Under the pieces are notes generated by a model that did no database searches, was not told where the DNA came from, and saw only the letters and a program-made list of their open reading frames with translations. The translations under genes were made by a program, and so were the position numbers. Positions 1-4,921 of a DNA stretch of 16,603 bases are shown one piece after another. The DNA is from Rickettsiella sp. (GTDB taxonomy: Bacteria > Pseudomonadota > Gammaproteobacteria > Diplorickettsiales > Diplorickettsiaceae), in the NCBI GenBank assembly GCA_031119195.1, contig JAVHYG010000018.1:1-16603 (forward strand), read 5' to 3'. Positions within the stretch are counted from its first letter, which is position 1. Every line of letters begins with the position of its first letter.

Positions 1-68
1 CTTAAATACCATAATTGGGTTTAATTTTTTTCAATTTATTAATTATAATAATATTTTCTATTTTTTAA

Positions 69-209
69 TTATTAGAAATTTCCTTGCCACAATTTGAAAA
101 CCAAAAAAAGCGATTAGGTATCCCTCTTAAAAGTAGAATTATTTTAGAAACTAATGATTCTGTCAGTTTAAAAATTGCTTACAAATTAGCGTTATCAAGA
201 GGAAAATAG
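69..209 (+). pseudogene. Unidentified open fragment, no start codon
   Basis: An open frame of about 46 codons runs from a stop at 66-68 to a TAG at 207-209 with no ATG and no ribosome binding site. Its composition is protein-like (it includes the string KKRLGIPLKSRIILETNDSV), but I do not recognise it. It overlaps the start of the decayed paralogue beginning near 190, in a different frame, so it may be the displaced N-terminal part of that gene or a remnant of another one. Bases 1-68 upstream are AT-rich and show nothing I can name. Confidence 0.25.
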
Positions 210-750
210 ATTTAACTTTAACCCTGAAATAACTACAGTTTCTTTTTTTATTACTAGAATTTTAGAACGTATGTTTACAAAAGAAAAACAGCATAAATTT
301 GAAATTTTGCAGGAAAAAATAGATTTGTTAATGAAAAAAAACAGATGATTAGTGGAATGGAGAAAGTCGAATTTGAACGAAAGATCACTGTCTTAAGAGA
401 TGAACTTAAATAAAAAAAACGCCTTGATGAAGGAAAAATAAAAGTTAATTTTATGGGCTTTGATATTAGCAAAACACCTATTCGTCCAGAACTGATCCCT
501 CGTTCTGAAAATGTGTCAGAGAATGACATATTGATTATATTAAGACAGGCTTATTGCTACACAAATAAATACTCTATTCCATCTTTCTGAAGTTGAGTTT
601 GCAAGTCTGTCTGAAAAAGGTAAGAAAAATAGGTCATATAAAGAAAATCTGAAGTACGATAGAATAATGTTGTTACTATATCAAGGTACAAACTTTTTAA
701 CGTTGTGCCGATGTGATCCAGATGAAAAAAATGAGAAGAAAAATTACTAA
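190..750 (+). pseudogene. Decayed paralogue of the 1270-1992 unknown gene
   Basis: Three pieces in shifting frames align in order with the protein at 1270-1992. Piece 1 (190-345) contains FNFNPE against FNFNPK. Piece 2 (345-563) contains GFDISKTPI, identical in the intact copy, but has a TAA at 411-413. Piece 3 (565-750) reads LSEVEFASLSEKGKKNRS against ITNEQFEAVSKKTIKDRS and ends at TAA 748-750. Frame changes fall near the A-run at 334-341 and near 555-565. The splice across the second one keeps the alignment gap-free (YCYT-QINTLF against YFVN-QLYSIY), so this is frameshift decay of a once intact copy, not chance. Function unknown. The copy lacks most of the Lys-rich C-terminal part of the intact gene. 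Confidence 0.8.
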
Positions 751-792
751 ATAGGATAAAAAAAAGGGAAAGGAAGGGAAAATAACGTATAA

Positions 793-1053
793 ATTATTAT
801 TTCATCTTTTGTAAATAAAAAGTTAATACTCGTAATTTTATTCTCGGCAAATTTTTTTTTACCTATTATTAGATATATCCTTCTTACCGGATCCTCAATA
901 AGTAACAGTATTCCGATCATATGACAGCGTAAGCCATTTTTTTTAGGCTATTCTGCAGCTAGCTTTGTTTTAACATTAGCATTTTCTAATTATTGTGCAA
1001 TTTGGATCTGCCACAAACACAACTACAATTTCTGTGAAGAACTATGGGATTAG
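793..1053 (+). pseudogene. Possible remnant of a membrane protein gene
   Basis: One frame is open from just after a TAA at 790-792 to TAG 1051-1053 with a single internal stop (TGA 922-924), unusually open for such AT-rich sequence. It has no start codon or ribosome binding site. The translation is strongly hydrophobic, with two probable membrane segments: LILVILFSANFFLPIIRYIL before the stop and PFFLGYSAASFVLTLAFSNY after it. This looks like part of a polytopic transporter, but I cannot assign a family. The rest of the 751-1269 gap is AT-rich and without other recognisable genes. Confidence 0.3.
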
Positions 1054-1182
1054 TAAATTTGTTAATACATAGAATAGCGTTTAGGGTCAAACTTTAAAAT
1101 TTTATTGAGAAAATTGTTGTATATAAGGTTAAAGAACAGTATTTAATTTTTTTTTAACTTTAGAATGCTAAGCTAATATGCT

Positions 1183-1210
1183 AGAAAATTGGGTTGATTA
1201 AAAATTTTCT
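1183..1210. repeat. Inverted repeat upstream of the unknown gene
   Basis: AGAAAATT at 1183-1190 is matched by AATTTTCT at 1203-1210 around a 12-nt loop, 60 nt before the ATG at 1270. It could be an operator or a weak hairpin. All but the end pairs are A/T, so chance is a real possibility. Confidence 0.25.
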
Positions 1211-1269
1211 TCTGTGTACTTCGACGTTTATTTTTTGAATATAAGTTAAAATAAAAAAAGGTTTTATTA

Positions 1270-1992
1270 ATGACAGGTTTTTTAAATACACCAACTGCTA
1301 CGTTAGTTAATAACAATAAATATTTATTTAATTTCAATCCTAAAGAAGTTAAAGTAGAAAAATTTATTGATGATGTTTTTAAAACTATACTTGGGGAAAA
1401 TAAATTTTCGGATTTACGTAATAAACAACAGATTATTGATTCTCACAAAGATGAAAACGGTGATTTGATGTCCGAGGTGCTTGAAGAAGTATTAGAGCTA
1501 AAAGATAAGATAAAATTTACGTACAATGGTTTTGATATTAGCAAAACCCCTATACCTATTGAAATAATTAGTAGATCAAGTATGTTAGAAAACAAACTAT
1601 TAGATTTATTAGCCGTAGGTTATTTTGTTAATCAACTTTATTCTATTTATAATATAACTAATGAGCAATTTGAGGCAGTAAGCAAAAAAACGATAAAAGA
1701 TAGAAGTCCTGAAGAAATATGTAAGTACCAAGAGATATCAGATTTACTTAGAAAAATTTTACAAGTTAAAAAATGTCTTAATAAGGGTTTAGTTGAAGAA
1801 AATAAAAAAACAATAAAAACTATAAAAAAAATAAAAAGCAGAGAAGCCCAGGAAATATATAAACTGCTTAAACATTTGCTTCCGCCGAAAAATAATTATA
1901 AAATTTCATTTTATAAATTACTAAGTCCTTACCAGCAAGTGCCTTCTGGCTCAGAACTATTTTCCCCCAATTCATTGAGTTTAAGCTTGTAA
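1270..1992 (+). CDS. Unknown protein with a decayed upstream paralogue
   Basis: ATG start with a purine-rich AAAAAGG at 1255-1261, about 8 nt upstream. The 240-residue product matches no family I know. It has no signal peptide or clear membrane segment. The N-terminal half carries FNFNPK (residues 20-25) and GFDISKTPIP (87-96), both shared with the broken copy at 190-750. Residues 137-201 are Lys/Glu-rich and probably helical. The family duplicated locally, which suggests accessory or host-related roles, and a secreted effector is conceivable but unsupported. Residues 221-240 are translated from the antisense of the pilin gene's last codons, because the frame crosses the pilin stop at 1929-1931. 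The native C-terminus was therefore probably lost to a deletion or rearrangement, and the gene may itself be starting to decay. Confidence 0.55.
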   Translation: MTGFLNTPTATLVNNNKYLFNFNPKEVKVEKFIDDVFKTILGENKFSDLRNKQQIIDSHKDENGDLMSEVLEEVLELKDKIKFTYNGFDISKTPIPIEIISRSSMLENKLLDLLAVGYFVNQLYSIYNITNEQFEAVSKKTIKDRSPEEICKYQEISDLLRKILQVKKCLNKGLVEENKKTIKTIKKIKSREAQEIYKLLKHLLPPKNNYKISFYKLLSPYQQVPSGSELFSPNSLSLSL

Positions 1993-2315
1993 CAATATGG
2001 ATCATTAAAGTTAGCTATTGCAGAAAGTTGATACGTATTGTTTGTACTACTTAGTGATAATCTATAAAACCCTTTATCGGTGTTAAAATTAACACCCAGA
2101 TCGGCTAAATTTGCGTTTGCATAACTATTATTATTTTCTAAATAATAGATTTCCATACGATTCGCAAGTTTTATTAAAGCAATTTTAGCTTCTGTCCGAC
2201 GAGTTTTATTAATCGCGTGCCTGTATACGGGATAAGCAATTGCTGAGAGAATACCAATAATCGTTAATACAATAAGAAGCTCAAATAAACTAAATCCATA
2301 TTCATTATTTGTCAT
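1929..2315 (-). CDS. Type IV pilin-like protein (PilE/PilA type)
   Basis: A 128-residue prepilin. It has a short leader ending in Gly7, then Phe8 and the hydrophobic helix FSLFELLIVLTIIGILSAIA with Glu12 at +5. This is the class III signal cut and N-methylated by prepilin peptidase PilD before assembly into pili or pseudopili. The C-terminal part has a Cys pair (YCYKLKLN ... GTCW) forming the usual D-loop, and the CW ending is typical of PilE-type minor pilins, so the 3' end looks intact. Length is slightly under the usual 130-150. No other pil genes are nearby, so assembly machinery must be encoded elsewhere. The ribosome binding site is weak. It is convergent with, and overlapped for 64 nt by, the unknown gene at 1270. 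Major pilin, minor pilin or pseudopilin cannot be separated here. Confidence 0.8.
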   Translation of the reverse strand: MTNNEYGFSLFELLIVLTIIGILSAIAYPVYRHAINKTRRTEAKIALIKLANRMEIYYLENNNSYANANLADLGVNFNTDKGFYRLSLSSTNNTYQLSAIANFNDPYCYKLKLNELGENSSEPEGTCW

Positions 2316-2388
2316 TATGCTTAGTCTTAATTTAAAAGCTAACTGTGCTCGAAGAAAACCTTCATTTTCAAGGAGCGTCCATTAGCAG

Positions 2389-2481
2389 TTACGTTATTTT
2401 CCCTAGCTCCTCTTTGATTGCGGCAAGACACTCTAAGAGTATGTTTAAAGCTAATAAAATAACAATTATGATAATTTCCAA
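2389..2481 (-). other. In-frame hydrophobic micro-ORF after the sppA stop
   Basis: After the sppA TAA (2485-2487), with one codon between, TTG at 2479-2481 opens 30 codons in the same frame to TAA 2389-2391. The peptide begins with a membrane-like run (LEIIIIVILLALNILLECLA) followed by a charged tail (IKEELGKIT). There is no Shine-Dalgarno for the TTG, so independent translation is doubtful. Readthrough of the sppA stop would add a C-terminal membrane anchor. Chance remains possible. The palindrome ACTCTAAGAGT lies inside it at 2430-2440. Confidence 0.2.
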
Positions 2482-2484
2482 TTT

Positions 2485-3438
2485 TTATTGAAATCCATGG
2501 GGTGTAATACCTAATTGAGCACTAATTTTTTCTGCAAATGATGCACCTACACGATCAGAAAGTTGCTGTAATAATCCGGGTTTTACAGTGTAATCCACAA
2601 TATTTTTCTTTTTAAGAACACGAGAAAGTGTTGTTAAATCACCAAATCCATCGATAAGCCCTAGTGATAAAGCTTCTTCACCAGTCCAAGCTAAGCCAGA
2701 GAAAAGTTCTGGATTTTCTTTTAAACGGTTTCCACGACCATTTTTAACGGCATTAATAAATTGCTCATGAACTTCTTTTATCATACGTTCAGCAATTTGC
2801 TTTTCATCTACTTTTTCTGGTGAAAAAGGATCCAAAAAGCCTTTATGATCTCCAGCTGTTAATAAACGTCGTTGAACGCCCACTTTTTTCATAGTATCAA
2901 CAAAGCCGAAGCCATTCATCAAAACACCGATTGAACCGACAAGACTGGAAGGACTGGCATAAATATCATCACTCGCAGATGCAATGTAATAGGCAGCAGA
3001 TGCACACAGATCGTCACATACGGCATATACTTTAATTGCAGGGTGTTGGGTACGTAAATAACGAATTTCTTGGTAAATTTGTGTAGCTTGAACTGGACTT
3101 CCTCCTGGACTATTGATGCGTAGAATGACTGCTTGAGTATTTTTATCTTCGAAAGCATTTTGTATGCCTTCAATGATATTATCTGCACTGGCTGGGGCAC
3201 TATCGTCAATGGTGCCACGTATATCTATAAGGCCAATATGGGCTTTTGCCTTTGCGCTATTCGGTAAATTAGCAGAATTTGGCCATAAAAGTATTAAAAA
3301 ACTTACTAAAATAGCAAAAAATAGAAGTTTAAAAAAAATACTCCAGCGGCGTTTAAGCTTTTGTTCTTTAAGAGTATTGAATAGTAATTTTTCTAGGGTT
3401 TTACGTTCCCATTGTGGGCCACCTGATAATTCTGCCAT
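2485..3438 (-). CDS. sppA: Signal peptide peptidase SppA (S49 family)
   Basis: A membrane-anchored serine peptidase of 317 residues that degrades cleaved signal peptides left in the membrane. Residues 1-32 are a basic cytoplasmic tail and about 34-52 are the single membrane anchor. The S49 core starts near residue 67. Visible landmarks are INSPGG (109-113), the nucleophile motif CASAAYY with Ser147, VGSIGV (167-172) and the general-base Lys199 in GDHKGFLDPFSP. The usual sequence around the nucleophile is ASGGYY; here it is ASAAYY, but Ser and Lys are both kept. Length fits the short single-domain form, not the 618-residue duplicated E. coli form. An AAAGG-like site precedes the ATG. It is divergent from the agmatine deiminase gene, with a shared 178-bp control region. 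S49 family assignment is firm; sppA as opposed to a sohB-like name is likely. Confidence 0.9.
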   Translation of the reverse strand: MAELSGGPQWERKTLEKLLFNTLKEQKLKRRWSIFFKLLFFAILVSFLILLWPNSANLPNSAKAKAHIGLIDIRGTIDDSAPASADNIIEGIQNAFEDKNTQAVILRINSPGGSPVQATQIYQEIRYLRTQHPAIKVYAVCDDLCASAAYYIASASDDIYASPSSLVGSIGVLMNGFGFVDTMKKVGVQRRLLTAGDHKGFLDPFSPEKVDEKQIAERMIKEVHEQFINAVKNGRGNRLKENPELFSGLAWTGEEALSLGLIDGFGDLTTLSRVLKKKNIVDYTVKPGLLQQLSDRVGASFAEKISAQLGITPHGFQ

Positions 3439-3526
3439 AAAAAAGCCTTTGATTAGTAGTTTTCGAATTTATTTTAGATTGGGTGTAAAATAGAATTTTC
3501 ATAGTTTACCTCTTTTTTCTCGTAAG

Positions 3527-3567
3527 TAATATCTTAATTAAGCATAAAGCTAATATCTTATTAAGAT
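3527..3567. promoter_or_regulatory. Tandem dyads in a divergent promoter region
   Basis: TAATATCTTAATTAAG (3527-3542) and TAATATCTTATTAAG (3551-3565) are direct repeats 24 bp apart that differ by one base insertion. Each contains a palindrome: CTTAATTAAG (3533-3542) and ATCTTATTAAGAT (3555-3567). They sit between the divergent sppA and agmatine deiminase starts. Two similar dyads about two helical turns apart resemble a tandem operator for a dimeric regulator. The AT-rich background lowers certainty. Confidence 0.35.
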
Positions 3568-3616
3568 AATTTAGTTTTTAATTTGAATAATTAATCTAGC
3601 CAGAGTTTATTTTCAT

Positions 3617-4609
3617 ATGACCTATACCAATCAAATCTCAGCGGATGCCACATTGCTCGTTATTGCGTTACCAAAATCGAACGATCAATACTATAAAAGT
3701 ATGTATGACGATATTTTTGCTTTTGATATCGCCTATGCCAAAGCCGTAATGGGAAACGATAACATTATTATTTTGGCTGATAAAAAGGCTAAGAAATTGC
3801 TTAGGAATGAACTCCCGGACGATATTATTTTTCACGACAGTATGCATGATATTTGGATAAGAGATTTTGCTACAGTTCTTCCTACGTCCCCCACCTTATT
3901 TCGATATACAGCTACTGCACAAGCCAATAATCAAGAAGATGCGGATTGGGTACAAAAGAAATTCGAATTTTTTATTAAACGAAATGGGATAGAGTATAAA
4001 CGTAGTATGCTTAAGTTAGATGGGGGTAATGTTGTTGATGATCAATGTGACAAATTAGTAGTGACACAACGATTTTTAGAAGATAATCATCTAGATTATG
4101 AATCCGGAAAAGAGCAACTAAAAAAGATAACAGGATTTAAGCAAATAGCTATTATTCCTGCGGATAGCGAAGTAGGTTTGGCACATGCCGATGGTATGTT
4201 AATGTTCATTGATACAAACACGTTAGTTATTAATAAATATACTTACCCCCTACGCGAAGAAATATTTAAAGAGTTAAATCTAGCTTTTCCCTCACTTAAA
4301 ATAATTGAGGTTACAGCTGAACCAGGCATTGAAGCGTGGCATAGTCATTTTCCATCTGCTTGTGGGCTTAATGTTAACGCTGTGGTTACACATCGTTGTA
4401 TTTATATGCCAGATTTTGGCAAAAAAAATGATGATAAGTTTTTAGCGCTTGTAAAACAGCATAGCTCTAAAACTATTATTCGAATTCCTGCAGGAAAAGT
4501 TTGCAAAATGGGCGGTAGTGTTCGATGTTTAACCTGGCAATTAATAGGTGAAAATGCAAAACGTTTAATTTTATTAGCACGCGGTCGCAATTCTAAAACG
4601 ATGGGATAA
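3617..4609 (+). CDS. Agmatine deiminase-family protein (PAD-porph type)
   Basis: A 330-residue member of the peptidyl-arginine deiminase/agmatine deiminase fold (pentein, PF04371). Agmatine deiminases turn agmatine into N-carbamoylputrescine and ammonia through a Cys thioester. Visible family landmarks in order: HDIWIRDF (77-84, guanidinium-binding D-x-W-x-R-D), LDGGNVV (134-140), LAHADGM (188-194, His/Asp pair) and a C-terminal GGSVRCLTWQ with candidate nucleophile Cys304. The last two motifs differ from the common GHVDE-like and GNIHC forms, so the substrate may be different. No aguB (N-carbamoylputrescine amidase) or arginine decarboxylase is adjacent. The ATG has only a weak AGAG upstream. 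A monocistronic plus-strand gene, divergent from sppA. Family assignment is firm, exact substrate uncertain. Confidence 0.85.
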   Translation: MTYTNQISADATLLVIALPKSNDQYYKSMYDDIFAFDIAYAKAVMGNDNIIILADKKAKKLLRNELPDDIIFHDSMHDIWIRDFATVLPTSPTLFRYTATAQANNQEDADWVQKKFEFFIKRNGIEYKRSMLKLDGGNVVDDQCDKLVVTQRFLEDNHLDYESGKEQLKKITGFKQIAIIPADSEVGLAHADGMLMFIDTNTLVINKYTYPLREEIFKELNLAFPSLKIIEVTAEPGIEAWHSHFPSACGLNVNAVVTHRCIYMPDFGKKNDDKFLALVKQHSSKTIIRIPAGKVCKMGGSVRCLTWQLIGENAKRLILLARGRNSKTMG

Positions 4610-4618
4610 GTTAATAAA

Positions 4619-4648
4619 TTGACATCGATTATTTTACTACGCTTAGAT
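4619..4648 (+). promoter_or_regulatory. Possible sigma-70 promoter upstream of clpB
   Basis: TTGACA (4619-4624, perfect -35) is followed after 18 nt by TTAGAT (4643-4648). It lies just after the agmatine deiminase stop and points at clpB. It would give a leader of about 265 nt. Judged by eye only. Confidence 0.25.
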
Positions 4649-4716
4649 CATTACTAGAGCCCGCTTACGATATGCAGCATAAATTTTTATAATCGCTTGT
4701 AAATTTAAAAAAAATC

Positions 4717-4748
4717 CTTGAATTTTAAGAATTGAACTAAACTATTAA
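4717..4748 (+). promoter_or_regulatory. Possible clpB promoter at the leader hairpin
   Basis: CTTGAA at 4717-4722 resembles the heat-shock sigma-32 -35 core, and also contains TTGAAT for sigma-70. TATTAA at 4743-4748 could serve as a -10 with a long 19-nt spacer. The C-rich sigma-32 -10 (CCCCAT-like) is absent. If used, transcription would begin near 4754, exactly where the leader stem starts. Confidence 0.25.
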
Positions 4749-4753
4749 GTAGA

Positions 4754-4824
4754 GTGTTGGCCATTGAGCTGGGATGGAAGAAAAGCAACTCTTTTTAGTC
4801 ATATCATCATGCAATGGTCAATAC
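4754..4824 (+). promoter_or_regulatory. Structured clpB leader: 13-pair RNA stem
   Basis: Bases 4754-4766 pair without interruption with 4812-4824 (13 pairs, two of them G-U), so the helix is continuous only in plus-strand RNA, the clpB sense direction. A smaller hairpin nests inside: 4780-4785 with 4791-4796 around CAACT. The outer end of the right arm plus ATACGCCCT (4821-4829) can alternatively pair with the clpB Shine-Dalgarno region AGGGTAT (4914-4920), with a two-base bulge. Role unknown. A thermosensor or stability element is a reasonable guess. The rest of 4610-4921 holds no gene I can see. Confidence 0.4.
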
Positions 4825-4921
4825 GCCCTAAAAAATAGAGTTTAGCAATTGGGATTTTGGCAACGCTGTTAAAAACTCAAGTGCAAAAAATATAGCAATC
4901 ACCGTTTTTCAAGAGGGTATT

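Noticed and set aside
275..529. Minus-strand 84-codon frame
   Set aside because: It lies antisense to the decayed paralogue at 190-750, whose plus-strand alignment to 1270-1992 is convincing. The frame has no ribosome site or recognisable motif.
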